Below, one piece after another: positions 8,729-18,087 of a DNA stretch of 64,000 bases. Made by a program: the position numbers and the translations under genes. Every line of letters starts with the position of its first letter. Within the stretch, counting starts at the first letter, position 1. The DNA is from Providencia sp. (GTDB lineage Bacteria; Pseudomonadota; Gammaproteobacteria; Enterobacterales; Enterobacteriaceae), in NCBI RefSeq assembly GCF_003533305.1, contig NZ_DOEH01000031.1, positions 1 through 64,000 of the forward strand, in the 5' to 3' direction. Below the pieces are notes generated by a model. The model ran no database searches. It saw only the letters and a list, made by a program, of their open reading frames with translations, and was not told where the DNA came from.

Positions 8729-9658
8729 ATGAATAAATCTGAACTCCCATTGAAGGGAGATAATGAGTTTGAATTACAGAAAGTTAAATTTAAGGCAGCT
8801 AGGAAAAGTACACTTATTAGTGTGGCTGTGAATACAGTATTGTCTGTTTGGCAGATTATCATTGGTATATTTTCCCATTCTTCTGGTTTAATTGCTGATG
8901 GTATTCATACTTTATCTGATTTAATTGCTGATTTTGTTGTACTTATTGCGAATAAAAAAAGTCATAAAAAACCGGATGAAGACCATCCTTATGGCCACTT
9001 TCGTTATGAAAATGGCGCGTCATTGATTTTAGGTATTATTTTATTGATAGTTGGGGTTGGTATGGTGTGGTCTGCCATACAAAAAATGTTGAATCCTGAG
9101 CTGATTCAAGAAGTTCATATGATAGCGCTAGTAGCGGCATTGATATCGCTTGTCGCAAAGGAAGGGTTATTTCGTTATATGTTACGGGTAGCGAATAAAG
9201 TTAATTCCAGTATGTTAGTCGCAAATGCTTGGCATGCACGTTCAGATGCAGCATCTTCTTTAGTTGTTGCAATTGGTATTATTGGTAGCTTATGTGGTTT
9301 TCGTATTTTTGACCCGATAGCAGCGTTAATTGTAGGTACTTTTGTCTTTCGAATGGGATACAAGTTTACCAATCAATCAATACAAGATCTGATGGATAAA
9401 GGCGCGGATGAAGAAACGTTGATGGAGATCCGCCAGATTCTTGATAATAGTAATGAGATTGCTGGTTATCATGATCTGAAAACGCGTAAATCGGGTGATT
9501 TTTACTTGGTTGATGTGCATTTAGAATTGGATGGAAATATGACTATTTTTAAAGGTCATGAAATCACTGTTAATGTGCAAAAAAGATTAATGCAGCACCC
9601 ACAAATACTCAATGTGATGACTCACCTTGACCCTTATGACGAAAATGGTCCGCACTAA
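8729..9658 (+). CDS. Cation diffusion facilitator (CDF) metal exporter
   Basis: A 309-residue inner-membrane protein with six predicted helices and a C-terminal cytosolic domain. The metal site pairs are visible: HTLSD in helix 2 and HARSD in helix 5, the HxxxD/HxxxD pattern typical of zinc-type CDFs, whereas FieF has DxxxD in helix 2. DEDHPYGHFRYE is the usual loop after helix 2. The C-terminal DLKTRKSGDFYLVDVHLELDG matches the regulatory ferredoxin-like fold. It likely exports Zn2+, or another divalent metal, in exchange for protons. It is monocistronic and ended by a strong terminator. Confidence 0.88.
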   Translation: MNKSELPLKGDNEFELQKVKFKAARKSTLISVAVNTVLSVWQIIIGIFSHSSGLIADGIHTLSDLIADFVVLIANKKSHKKPDEDHPYGHFRYENGASLILGIILLIVGVGMVWSAIQKMLNPELIQEVHMIALVAALISLVAKEGLFRYMLRVANKVNSSMLVANAWHARSDAASSLVVAIGIIGSLCGFRIFDPIAALIVGTFVFRMGYKFTNQSIQDLMDKGADEETLMEIRQILDNSNEIAGYHDLKTRKSGDFYLVDVHLELDGNMTIFKGHEITVNVQKRLMQHPQILNVMTHLDPYDENGPH

Positions 9659-9687
9659 TTCCCTTTTTGAATGAAAAACCTCAGATG

Positions 9688-9726
9688 GCCCATTAGCCGA
9701 AAATAGATAGTTTCCGGTTAATGGGC
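9688..9726 (+). terminator. Intrinsic terminator after the CDF gene
   Basis: GCCCATTAGCCG pairs with CGGTTAATGGGC with one bulge, followed by TTTATTATTTTT. Confidence 0.8.
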
Positions 9727-9764
9727 TTTATTATTTTTATCGTCTTTTACGCATGATTTTAAAA

Positions 9765-9788
9765 TTTAGTGTAAACGTTTACACTAAA
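9765..9788. promoter_or_regulatory. GalR operator upstream of galE
   Basis: A 24-bp perfect palindrome with core AGTGTAAACGTTTACACT matches the GalR/GalS consensus GTGNAANCGNTTNCAC. Its centre (9776.5) lies 19 bp upstream of the CRP-site centre, the same spacing as the external operator and CRP site of the E. coli gal promoter. Confidence 0.85.
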
Positions 9789-9803
9789 GTGGTTTTGATC
9801 ACA
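9788..9803. promoter_or_regulatory. CRP site of the gal promoter
   Basis: AGTGG-N6-TCACA matches 8 of 10 bases of TGTGA-N6-TCACA. The centre at 9795.5 is about 42 bp upstream of the inferred transcription start, the class II CRP position. Confidence 0.6.
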
Positions 9804-9825
9804 GAATCGACAGTAAACTCATTGC

Positions 9826-9831
9826 TATACT
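9826..9831 (+). promoter_or_regulatory. gal promoter -10 element
   Basis: TATACT, with no good -35 box at normal spacing, as expected for a CRP-dependent promoter. Transcription would start near 9838, about 54 bp before galE. Confidence 0.55.
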
Positions 9832-9891
9832 CACCAGCAATAGAGTGAGAAAGTCGAAAATTATACTTTTAGACGAGTCAAGAGGTGGAAT

Positions 9892-10920
9892 ATGCAGCAA
9901 TCTCAAGTATTAGTAACCGGTGGACTTGGCTACATAGGTAGTCACACTTGCGTGCAGATGATAAAAGCAGGGATATTACCCATTATCGTGGATAATTTAT
10001 GTAACGCTAAGATGGAAGTCCTTAATCGTATTGAGAAATTAACAGGTTATCGCCCATCATTTTATCAAGGTGATGTTCGTGACGATAAATGTTTAATGCC
10101 TATTTTTGCCTCTCATCAAATTTATTCTGTGATTCATTTTGCTGGCTTAAAAGCTGTAGGGGAATCTGTTGAGAAACCATTGGAATATTATGATGTTAAT
10201 GTGAATGGCTCACTAGTTTTAGCTAGATGTATGCGTAAAGCGAATGTGAAGAGCCTTATTTTTAGCTCTTCAGCGACCGTTTACGGCGAACCTAGTACGT
10301 TACCGATTACAGAAGATTTTCCGACAGGTAATACGCAAAGCCCTTACGGTACAAGTAAATATATGGTAGAGCGTTGTTTATCAGACCTTTATCAAGCAGA
10401 TAAAACATGGTCAATTTCAATACTACGTTATTTTAATCCAGTAGGGGCACATCCATCAGGTTTGATGGGAGAAGACCCTCAAGGTATTCCAAATAACTTA
10501 ACGCCTTATATTGCACAGGTTGCCGTAGGACGACGTCAAAAGCTGGCTATTTATGGAAACGATTACCCTACAATTGATGGAACAGGCGTACGAGATTATA
10601 TCCATGTGATGGATTTAGCTAATGGGCATGTTGCCGCATTAAACGTCGTCGGTCAGAAATCAGGCTTGCATATTTACAATTTAGGCACAGGCAATGGCAG
10701 CAGCGTTTTTCAAGTCCTTCATGCCTTTGAAAAAGCAGTGGGTAAACCGATTCCTTATGTTATTGAGCCACGTCGTGCTGGTGATATTGCACAGTATTGG
10801 TCAAGTCCAGTTAAAGCGGATATGCAGCTCGGATGGCGTGCAATTCATTCAATAGAGGATATGGCGATAGATTCATGGCGATGGCAGTCACAGAATCCAA
10901 ATGGCTATGGTAATGAGTAA
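9892..10920 (+). CDS. galE: UDP-glucose 4-epimerase
   Basis: A 342-residue extended SDR enzyme that interconverts UDP-galactose and UDP-glucose with bound NAD. The Rossmann motif GGLGYIGSHT is at residues 10-19, the catalytic Ser lies in FSSSATVYG, and Tyr/Lys are in YGTSKYMVE. The IPNNLTPYIAQVAVGRR and DYPTIDGTGVRDYIHVMDLA segments are typical of GalE. A good ribosome site (GAGGTGG) precedes ATG 9892. It is the first gene of galETKM and lies behind a GalR operator and a CRP-type promoter. Confidence 0.96.
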   Translation: MQQSQVLVTGGLGYIGSHTCVQMIKAGILPIIVDNLCNAKMEVLNRIEKLTGYRPSFYQGDVRDDKCLMPIFASHQIYSVIHFAGLKAVGESVEKPLEYYDVNVNGSLVLARCMRKANVKSLIFSSSATVYGEPSTLPITEDFPTGNTQSPYGTSKYMVERCLSDLYQADKTWSISILRYFNPVGAHPSGLMGEDPQGIPNNLTPYIAQVAVGRRQKLAIYGNDYPTIDGTGVRDYIHVMDLANGHVAALNVVGQKSGLHIYNLGTGNGSSVFQVLHAFEKAVGKPIPYVIEPRRAGDIAQYWSSPVKADMQLGWRAIHSIEDMAIDSWRWQSQNPNGYGNE

Positions 10921-10940
10921 TTAATTAGGAAATTATCTTT

Positions 10941-11990
10941 ATGAAAAATCAATTTGATCCTGCCGATTGCCCGCATCGTCGTTATAACCCATTAACTGGG
11001 CAGTGGGTGCTGGTTTCCCCACATCGTGCAAAGCGGCCTTGGAGTGGACAAGATGAAAAGCCGCTACTTAGCGAGCTACCCCATTACGATAAAAACTGCT
11101 TTTTATGCCCAACGAATAAACGCGTTTCTGGAGACCAAAATCCTGACTATCAGGGCACTTTTGTTTTTGAAAATGACTATGCGGCCTTACTCCCAGAACA
11201 ATGTGAGCAACCAAGTTTGCAATCGGATTTATTTAAAGCTCAAGCGGTGAGTGGGTTAAGTCGAGTTATTTGTTTTTCACCTGATCACAGTAAAACGCTT
11301 CCAGAATTATCGCTCACTGAAATTGGACGAGTTATTGAAACTTGGCAGCAGCAAATTGCAGAGCTAAGTGATCGATTTTTATGGGTTCAGGTTTTTGAAA
11401 ATAAAGGTGAAGCGATGGGGTGTTCTCAACCACACCCTCATGGACAAATTTGGGCGAGTGATTTTTTACCTAATGAAATTGCACGTAAAGATGATTTTTT
11501 GAAACAGTATTATCAGCAGCATGGCACCAATTTACTGGTTGATTATGTTCAGGCTGAAATGCACGACGGTTCACGAACTGTGGTTGAAACGGAGCATTGG
11601 ATAGCAGTGGTGCCTTATTGGGCGGCGTGGCCGTTTGAAACCATGTTATTACCTAAGCAACATATAAAACGTATGGATGAAATGAATGAATCTGTGCGTT
11701 CTGATTTGAGTGTGGCACTTAAACAGCTCACTTGCCGTTACGATAATTTATTTCACTGCGCTTTCCCTTATTCCATGGGATGGCATTTTGCGCCTTTTTT
11801 TAACCCAGATGAAAATATTGAGCATTGGCAGCTACATGCGCTGTTTTATCCACCTTTACTGCGTTCTGCGACGGTAAAAAAATTTATGGTGGGGTATGAA
11901 ATGTTAGCGGAAACCCAGCGAGATTTAACGCCAGAGCAAGCCGCACAGCGGTTACGTGAAGTCAGTGATATTCATTATAAACAGCAGTAA
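10941..11990 (+). CDS. galT: Galactose-1-phosphate uridylyltransferase
   Basis: A 349-residue member of the HIT superfamily that transfers UMP from UDP-glucose to galactose-1-phosphate. The active-site GCSQPHPHGQIW is intact, with the nucleophilic His in the HPH triad. RRYNPLTGQWVLVSPHRAKRPW at the N-terminus and the CFLCP metal-site cysteines are as in E. coli GalT, and the length is normal. It follows galE after 20 bp and precedes galK, completing the Leloir core. Confidence 0.96.
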   Translation: MKNQFDPADCPHRRYNPLTGQWVLVSPHRAKRPWSGQDEKPLLSELPHYDKNCFLCPTNKRVSGDQNPDYQGTFVFENDYAALLPEQCEQPSLQSDLFKAQAVSGLSRVICFSPDHSKTLPELSLTEIGRVIETWQQQIAELSDRFLWVQVFENKGEAMGCSQPHPHGQIWASDFLPNEIARKDDFLKQYYQQHGTNLLVDYVQAEMHDGSRTVVETEHWIAVVPYWAAWPFETMLLPKQHIKRMDEMNESVRSDLSVALKQLTCRYDNLFHCAFPYSMGWHFAPFFNPDENIEHWQLHALFYPPLLRSATVKKFMVGYEMLAETQRDLTPEQAAQRLREVSDIHYKQQ

Positions 11991-12073
11991 TAAGCGATTA
12001 ATCGAATCAATAATTGTTTGTTTTCCAGTGAAAAAGCGAGCAATTAAAATTTAAAATGTGAAGGATGCGTAAA

Positions 12074-13231
12074 ATGGAACAGCTCAAAAAAATAGTGGCA
12101 AATTCATTTGAAACTAAGTTTGGTTATCAAGCAGATATTTATGTACAAGCGCCAGGAAGAGTAAATCTTATTGGTGAACATACTGATTATAATGATGGTT
12201 TTGTACTGCCTTGTGCCATTAATTATCAAACAATGACTGCGGCAACAAAGCGTAATGATCGAATCGTTCGTGTTGTTGCCGCCGATTATCATAATGATTA
12301 CGATGAATTTAATTTAGACCAAGAAATCACTTTTTTACCTGAAAAAATGTGGGCGAATTACATTCGTGGTGTGGTTAAATTCTTATTACAACGCGGTTTT
12401 ATTTTTGGAGGATGTGATATCGCGGTGAGCGGAAATGTTCCACAAGGAGCAGGGCTAAGCTCATCAGCATCTTTAGAGGTTGTGATTGGACAAACGATTA
12501 AAGCGCTTTATCAACTTGATATTAGTCAGCAAGATATTGCGTTGAATGGGCAACAAGCTGAAAATCAATTTGTCGGTTGTAATTGTGGCATTATGGATCA
12601 ATTAATTTCGGCGAGTGGTGATGCGGGGCATGCATTACTTATTGATTGCCGTAGTTTGACCGTTTTTCCTATTCCAATACCCAATGATTTGGTTGTAATG
12701 ATTATAAATTCAAATAAAAAACGGGGTCTTGTGGATAGCGAGTACAATACACGTCGCCAACAATGTGAAGTGGCGGCGAAGCAGTTTGCAGTAAAAGCAC
12801 TCAGAGATGTGACTTTTGAACAATTTATTGAAAAGCAAAATCAATTAGACCCTCTGGTTGCAAAGCGCGCTAAACATGTTATTACCGAAAATGAACGTAC
12901 CCTGACAGCTGCTAAGGCATTGACTGAGAATAATTTATTATTACTAAGTCAGTTAATGGAACAATCTCATGCGTCTATGCGTGATGATTTTGAAATAACA
13001 GTGGCAGAGATTGATACGTTAGTGGATATTGTAAAATCGGTGTTGGGGAGTGAAGGTGGCGTGCGCATGACGGGAGGGGGGTTTGGCGGTTGTGTTGTCG
13101 CATTGATGAAACAACAACTTGTACAACCTGTGATAGCGGCAGTAGAGCAACAATATCAAGTAATGACAGGGCTTAAAGCTGATATTTATGTCTGCCAACC
13201 GAGTGAAGGTGCTAGTGTAGTCATTGCCTAA
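12074..13231 (+). CDS. galK: Galactokinase
   Basis: A 385-residue GHMP kinase that phosphorylates galactose at C1. Motif 1 is [17 protein letters not shown], motif 2 is the ATP loop [17 protein letters not shown], and motif 3 is [20 protein letters not shown] carries the catalytic Asp. ATG 12074 is preferred over ATG 12065 because AAGGA at 12061-12065 gives correct spacing only for the former. The 83-bp gap after galT shows no terminator, so it is still within the operon. Confidence 0.96.
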   Translation: MEQLKKIVANSFETKFGYQADIYVQAPGRVNLIGEHTDYNDGFVLPCAINYQTMTAATKRNDRIVRVVAADYHNDYDEFNLDQEITFLPEKMWANYIRGVVKFLLQRGFIFGGCDIAVSGNVPQGAGLSSSASLEVVIGQTIKALYQLDISQQDIALNGQQAENQFVGCNCGIMDQLISASGDAGHALLIDCRSLTVFPIPIPNDLVVMIINSNKKRGLVDSEYNTRRQQCEVAAKQFAVKALRDVTFEQFIEKQNQLDPLVAKRAKHVITENERTLTAAKALTENNLLLLSQLMEQSHASMRDDFEITVAEIDTLVDIVKSVLGSEGGVRMTGGGFGGCVVALMKQQLVQPVIAAVEQQYQVMTGLKADIYVCQPSEGASVVIA

Positions 13232-13287
13232 TTTTATGTTTTATTATTACCATATCATGAGTTATTTACGTATTCAGTGAGGATAGC

Positions 13288-14328
13288 ATGCAGTTTACCA
13301 AGGAACAGCGTCATACGTTGAAAACACCAAAAGTCATTGCGTTGGCCAATCAACATGGCATGAAGATTATTTTAACAAGTTTAGGTGCTGGCTGGGTGAG
13401 TTGTATATTACCGCTATCAACAGGTAAACGTGATGTGGTTCTTGGTTCTCCGAATATGAGTGCACAGATGGAGCAAGGTGTTTATTTAGGATCTACGGTT
13501 GGGCGAGTTGCTAATCGTATTGCTAACGCAAAATTTATCTTAGATAACAACGAGTATTCCGTAATTAATAATCAAGGTGTGCATTGTTTGCATGGTGGAA
13601 AAGATAATTTTAGCCATCGTGTGTGGTCAATCACACAACCTGATCAGCAACAAGCTGTTTTCACATTAGTATCTCCCGATGGTGACCAAGGGTTTCCTGG
13701 TGAGTTGAAAGTCGAAGTTCGCTATGAGCTGACAGATGATAATCAAGTTATTATTAGTTATAAGTATCAAGTAGATAAAGGTTGCCCTGTCAATTTGACT
13801 AATCATACTTACTTCAATTTAGCGGGTGAAAACTCAGCTAAAACTGCGTTAGAACATGATTTACAAATTCATGGCACGCATTTTTTACCAACGGATAATG
13901 AAGGGATCCCTACTGGGGAATGGCGTGATGTGACGGATACACATTTCGATTTTAGACAAGGGAAGCGTATTGGGCGTGACTTTTTACAAGATGATGAGCA
14001 ACGCACAGTTGGTGGTTATGACCACACTTTTATTTTAGATAGTACTTTGACTGATGGCAAAGAAGCTGTCGCTTCATTAATATCTCCTGACGGTGATGTT
14101 CGCATGAATGTCACCACAACCCGACCAGCGATGCAATTATATACGGGTAATTACCTTATTGCTGTATCGGGTAAATCTCAAGTATACACGCCATTTTCTG
14201 GGGTGGCATTTGAAACACAGTTCCCACCCGATGCGATTAATCATCCTGAGTGGGGTGAGCAATACCGCGGTATTGCAGAGCCTAATAATATTTATACTAG
14301 CCAAACCAGTTATCAATTTATTTTTTGA
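13288..14328 (+). CDS. galM: Galactose mutarotase (aldose 1-epimerase)
   Basis: A 346-residue beta-sandwich enzyme that interconverts alpha- and beta-galactose. The key segments are GRVANRI, LHGGKDNFSHRVW, NHTYFNLAG with the catalytic His, GGYDHTFIL, and FETQFPPDAINHPEW with the catalytic Glu, all as in GalM. It is the last gene of galETKM, and an intrinsic terminator follows at 14357. Confidence 0.95.
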   Translation: MQFTKEQRHTLKTPKVIALANQHGMKIILTSLGAGWVSCILPLSTGKRDVVLGSPNMSAQMEQGVYLGSTVGRVANRIANAKFILDNNEYSVINNQGVHCLHGGKDNFSHRVWSITQPDQQQAVFTLVSPDGDQGFPGELKVEVRYELTDDNQVIISYKYQVDKGCPVNLTNHTYFNLAGENSAKTALEHDLQIHGTHFLPTDNEGIPTGEWRDVTDTHFDFRQGKRIGRDFLQDDEQRTVGGYDHTFILDSTLTDGKEAVASLISPDGDVRMNVTTTRPAMQLYTGNYLIAVSGKSQVYTPFSGVAFETQFPPDAINHPEWGEQYRGIAEPNNIYTSQTSYQFIF

Positions 14329-14356
14329 TAATAAAATTCTCAGTACTTTTTTCTAA

Positions 14357-14386
14357 TAGAAATGCGACTTCATTGTGGCGTTTCTA
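14357..14386 (+). terminator. Terminator of the galETKM operon
   Basis: TAGAAATGC / GCGTTTCTA with a 12-nt loop, followed by TTTTTATTTT. Confidence 0.85.
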
Positions 14387-14505
14387 TTTTTATTTTAACG
14401 CAAGAGATCAAATTATTACCATTTAAATCAGCTTAATATACGTTATGCTTTGTTTTTATATCTTGTGTATTGTCTAATAAGGCATTTGGTATATAGAGGT
14501 TCATA

Positions 14506-15510
14506 ATGGCGACAATAAAAGATGTGGCAAGAGAAGCAGGGGTCTCTGTCGCCACTGTTTCACGTGTGATAAATCAATCACCTAAAGCAAGCCAAGCGTC
14601 GATAGCCTCTGTAAAAAGTGCAATGCATAAACTTGGCTATAGGCCCAATGCCGCCGCCCGCGCATTAGTCAATCAAAGTTCAAATACAATCGGTGTATTG
14701 GTGAATGATGTTTCTGATCCCTTTTTTGGTGTGATGGTTAAAGCCGTTGATGGGATTGCTCACAAAAATGGTAAGCATATTTTAATTTGTAATGGATACC
14801 ATAACGCCAAAGAAGAGCGGCAATCGATTGAACTATTAATTAATAATCGTTGTGATGCACTGGTTATTCATTCTAAAGCATTAGCTGATGAAGAATTGAT
14901 TGAGTATGCAAATGAAGTTCCTAGCATGGTATTGATTAATCGACGTATTGAACAAATTGCTAATCGTTGTATTTCACTCAATAACTACAAAGGTGCTTAT
15001 CTTGCGACTGAGCATCTTATTCGTCAGGGACATACTAAAATTGCTTATATATCTTCAAATCATTTAATTGAAGATGCCGACCAGCGTTTATTAGGTTACC
15101 GGGATGCATTAAAAAATAATGGCATTTATTTACCTGAAACCTATATAGAATATGGTTCCCCTTACGGTGAAGGTGGCGAGCAAGCCATGACTAATCTTTT
15201 GGTTAAATCTTTGGATATTACCGCAGTGGTTGGTTATAACGATTTTATGGCAGCGGGGGCAATTGCTGTTTTAGATGAAAATGGAATACGCTCGCCAGAG
15301 CAAGTCTCTGTCATTGGTTTTGATGACGTATTGATTGCCCGTTATATTCATCCTCGTTTGACCACGATCCGTTACCCTATTCAAATGATGGCTGAACGTG
15401 CAACACAGCTAGCACTTGCTTTAGCGCGTCATGAGCAGGTGATTGAGGAAGATCTTATTTATTCACCAACGCTGGTTCAACGTAATTCTGTTCGCCCAAT
15501 ACAAGTATAA
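14506..15510 (+). CDS. galR: Galactose repressor GalR (LacI family)
   Basis: A 334-residue LacI/GalR protein. The N-terminal HTH and hinge, MATIKDVAREAGVSVATVSR then KLGYRPNAAARAL, are nearly identical to E. coli GalR. GYHNAKEERQSIELLI and SPTLVQRNSV also follow GalR more closely than GalS. It is expected to bind the operators at 9765-9788 and 15703-15720 and to release them on binding galactose. It sits between galM and the sugar symporter, both of which it probably controls. Confidence 0.92.
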   Translation: MATIKDVAREAGVSVATVSRVINQSPKASQASIASVKSAMHKLGYRPNAAARALVNQSSNTIGVLVNDVSDPFFGVMVKAVDGIAHKNGKHILICNGYHNAKEERQSIELLINNRCDALVIHSKALADEELIEYANEVPSMVLINRRIEQIANRCISLNNYKGAYLATEHLIRQGHTKIAYISSNHLIEDADQRLLGYRDALKNNGIYLPETYIEYGSPYGEGGEQAMTNLLVKSLDITAVVGYNDFMAAGAIAVLDENGIRSPEQVSVIGFDDVLIARYIHPRLTTIRYPIQMMAERATQLALALARHEQVIEEDLIYSPTLVQRNSVRPIQV

Positions 15511-15677
15511 TACGGCCACCTTGTGAAAACGTTATCATTATTCTGTGATGGCGTTCAATAATTTGAGTTCTTCCTTACCTCCATCTCAATTCTAGCCCAT
15601 TAGAAATAAATATAATTCATTGATTTATAACTAATTAAACTTTTTTGATAAGTGTTGCTTAATATTTAATGAAAATA

Positions 15678-15693
15678 TGTGATTCAAGTAACG
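15678..15693. promoter_or_regulatory. Possible CRP site upstream of the Na+/sugar symporter
   Basis: TGTGA-N6-TAACG matches 8 of 10 CRP consensus positions. It lies 26 bp (centre to centre) upstream of the GalR-type operator. Confidence 0.4.
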
Positions 15694-15702
15694 GAGAATA
15701 GT

Positions 15703-15720
15703 AGTGGTAACGTTTACACT
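15703..15720. promoter_or_regulatory. GalR-type operator upstream of the symporter
   Basis: AGTGGTAACGTTTACACT differs from the galE operator core at two positions. It ends 32 bp before the symporter start codon, so a bound repressor would block transcription. Confidence 0.75.
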
Positions 15721-15752
15721 CATGGCGTTATCATTTGGGAAGGAATTTTAAT

Positions 15753-17384
15753 ATGCAAACAGAAGGTATTGGATTAAGTACATTAGATTATGGGGTTTTT
15801 ATTCTGTATGTGCTTATCATTATCACCGTCGGGCTATGGGTATCCCGAGATAAAAATGGGCAAAAAAAAGGAACTAAAGAGTATTTTCTTGCAGGAAAAA
15901 CATTACCTTGGTGGGCAATTGGTTCTTCACTGATTGCTGCAAATATTTCTGCTGAACAATTTATTGGTATGTCAGGCTCTGGTTTTTCTATCGGATTAGC
16001 TATTGCATCATATGAGTGGATGGCAGCACTAACGCTGATTATTGTGGCGAAATATTTTATGCCTGTCTTTATCGATAAAGGCATTTTTACTATTCCTGAA
16101 TTTGTTGAAAAACGCTTTAATAAAACATTAAAAACAATTTTAGCGGTATTTTGGTTAGCTTTATTTATTTTTGTTAATTTAACGTCGGTTTTATATTTAG
16201 GCGCATTAGCGTTACAAACTATCCTTGGTATTCCGATGTATTATGCCATCTTTGGTTTGGCATTATTTGCGGTCGCGTATTCTCTGTACGGTGGTTTATC
16301 TGCGGTAGCATGGACTGATGTTGTACAGGTTTTTTTCTTAATTCTCGGCGGGTTTTTAACGACGATTATGGCGGTAAGTTATATTGGTGGCGATGCAGGG
16401 GTTTTTGCCGGTATGAGCCGTATGGTAAGTGAGGCGCCTGCCCATTTTGAAATGATCCTAAGCCAGGATAATCCGCAGTTTAGTAATTTACCGGGTATTG
16501 CGGTATTAATTGGCGGGTTATGGATTGCGAACCTTTATTATTGGGGTTTTAATCAATATATCATTCAGCGTGCTTTAGCGGCTAAATCTATCGGTGAAGC
16601 GCAAAAAGGTTTAGTTTTTGCCGCATTCTTAAAATTGATTGTGCCAATATTAGTGGTTCTGCCGGGTATTGCTGCTTATGTGATTGTGTCAGACCCTGTT
16701 TTACTTGCTGGGCTCGGCTCTATGGCACATGAACATATGCCAACACTGGCTCAAGCAGATAAAGCCTATCCTTGGTTAACTCAATTTTTACCTGTTGGCG
16801 CTAAAGGTATTGTTTTTGCTGCATTAGCTGCTGCTATTGTTTCATCATTAGCTTCTATGCTGAACTCCGTCGCGACCATTTTTACCATGGATATATATAA
16901 AGAATATATTGCTCCAGCGACGGACGACCATAAATTAGTGAATGTGGGACGTACCAGTGCGGTAGTTGCATTAGTGATTGCTTGCTTTATTGCGCCATTA
17001 CTTGGCAATATTGGTCAGGCTTTTCAGTATATCCAAGAATATACAGGCTTAGTCAGCCCTGGGATTTTAGCCGTTTTCTTATTAGGATTATTTTGGAAAA
17101 AAACGAATGCAAAAGGTGCGACAATTGGGGTCTTATTATCAATTCCATTCGCATTGTTCTTGAAATTGATGCCACTTGGAATGCCATTCTTAGATCAAAT
17201 GATGTACACCTTCTTCTTTACCGCGGTGGTGATTGGGTTAATTAGTCTGACAACATCAAAACAGGATGATAGCGATGGCGCGATAGTTTTAACTGCTGAT
17301 ACTTTTAAAACATCCGCTGGATTTAATATTGCATCCTATATCATTATGGTCATTCTTTGTGTGTTGTATGCTTTACTTTGGTAG
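15753..17384 (+). CDS. sglT: Sodium/galactose symporter, vSGLT type (SSS family)
   Basis: A 543-residue, roughly 14-helix transporter, the same length as Vibrio vSGLT and collinear with it. Substrate residues of vSGLT are present: Asn and Gln in NISAEQFIGMSGSG, Glu in SYEWM, Asn in NLYYWGFNQY with the gating Tyr, Lys in LKLIVP, and Gln in IQEYTGLVSPG. The Na+ site serines in AAAIVSSLASMLNS are kept. It imports galactose or glucose with Na+. ATG 15753 follows GGAAGGAA. An operator just upstream ties it to GalR, so uptake and the Leloir enzymes form one regulon. Confidence 0.93.
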   Translation: MQTEGIGLSTLDYGVFILYVLIIITVGLWVSRDKNGQKKGTKEYFLAGKTLPWWAIGSSLIAANISAEQFIGMSGSGFSIGLAIASYEWMAALTLIIVAKYFMPVFIDKGIFTIPEFVEKRFNKTLKTILAVFWLALFIFVNLTSVLYLGALALQTILGIPMYYAIFGLALFAVAYSLYGGLSAVAWTDVVQVFFLILGGFLTTIMAVSYIGGDAGVFAGMSRMVSEAPAHFEMILSQDNPQFSNLPGIAVLIGGLWIANLYYWGFNQYIIQRALAAKSIGEAQKGLVFAAFLKLIVPILVVLPGIAAYVIVSDPVLLAGLGSMAHEHMPTLAQADKAYPWLTQFLPVGAKGIVFAALAAAIVSSLASMLNSVATIFTMDIYKEYIAPATDDHKLVNVGRTSAVVALVIACFIAPLLGNIGQAFQYIQEYTGLVSPGILAVFLLGLFWKKTNAKGATIGVLLSIPFALFLKLMPLGMPFLDQMMYTFFFTAVVIGLISLTTSKQDDSDGAIVLTADTFKTSAGFNIASYIIMVILCVLYALLW

Positions 17385-17420
17385 AGTATGACTTAATAGG
17401 TACTTATTATCCGTAATAAT

Positions 17421-17456
17421 AACGGGCAGGAATGTAAACACACTTCTTGCCCGTTT
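17421..17456 (+). terminator. Terminator after the symporter
   Basis: AACGGGCAGGA pairs with TCTTGCCCGTT, one G:T pair, followed by TT. Confidence 0.75.
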
Positions 17457-18087
17457 TGGGTATGTTTAATCGGAAATAACCGGTTTTACATGCAAGTATT
17501 TGTGGCGTTGGTATTCTTTATGTCGCTAAATAGTTAGAGTAAATAGGGGAAGTTTTAAATCAAGCTAGTCATTACCTAAACTATAGACCAATTTATAAAT
17601 AAACAGATTAATAATCTACGTAATTTATCTGATTGAGCCTAATAACCTACTTTATATAAATAAATTAGTAGGACAAAATGATAAAGACAATATTTTGCTA
17701 TAACCTATTTTTGAAGACGTTTTAATATCACTTAAGGTACATTAAAAAATAACCATACCATCAAAACAGTAACATTAAATATCCTATTGTTTTTATAGAA
17801 TAAAATGGGTGTTTTTTACGTTTTTTGATCTTGATTCTACTTTTAAAAAAACGTGATTTTTCTCACATAAATTTTTTTGTTAGTTACCATTAGATTTTCT
17901 CATTTTAACTTAATGAATTAACGTTCTATATTGCGCTCAAATTAGTCTTATCAATTTATTAACCACTGCGCTATTCGCCGAAATCTCACCATAATGTGTT
18001 CTTTTTAGAGAACGCAAATTTGGCTTATTCTACGATGATGTAGTTGCAGCGCATATTATTTTTATTTTGTTAGTTGGAGAGTGGGGC
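17457..18087. other. AT-rich intergenic region with a CRP-like site
   Basis: About 630 bp with no credible gene. A CRP-like site lies at 17852-17867. The rest is AT-rich sequence and the promoter region of the downstream MFS gene. Confidence 0.5.
17852..17867. promoter_or_regulatory. CRP-like site
   Basis: CGTGA-TTTTTC-TCACA matches 9 of 10 CRP consensus positions. It is about 220 bp upstream of the MFS start, so it would act on a distant promoter or an untranslated RNA. Confidence 0.5.
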
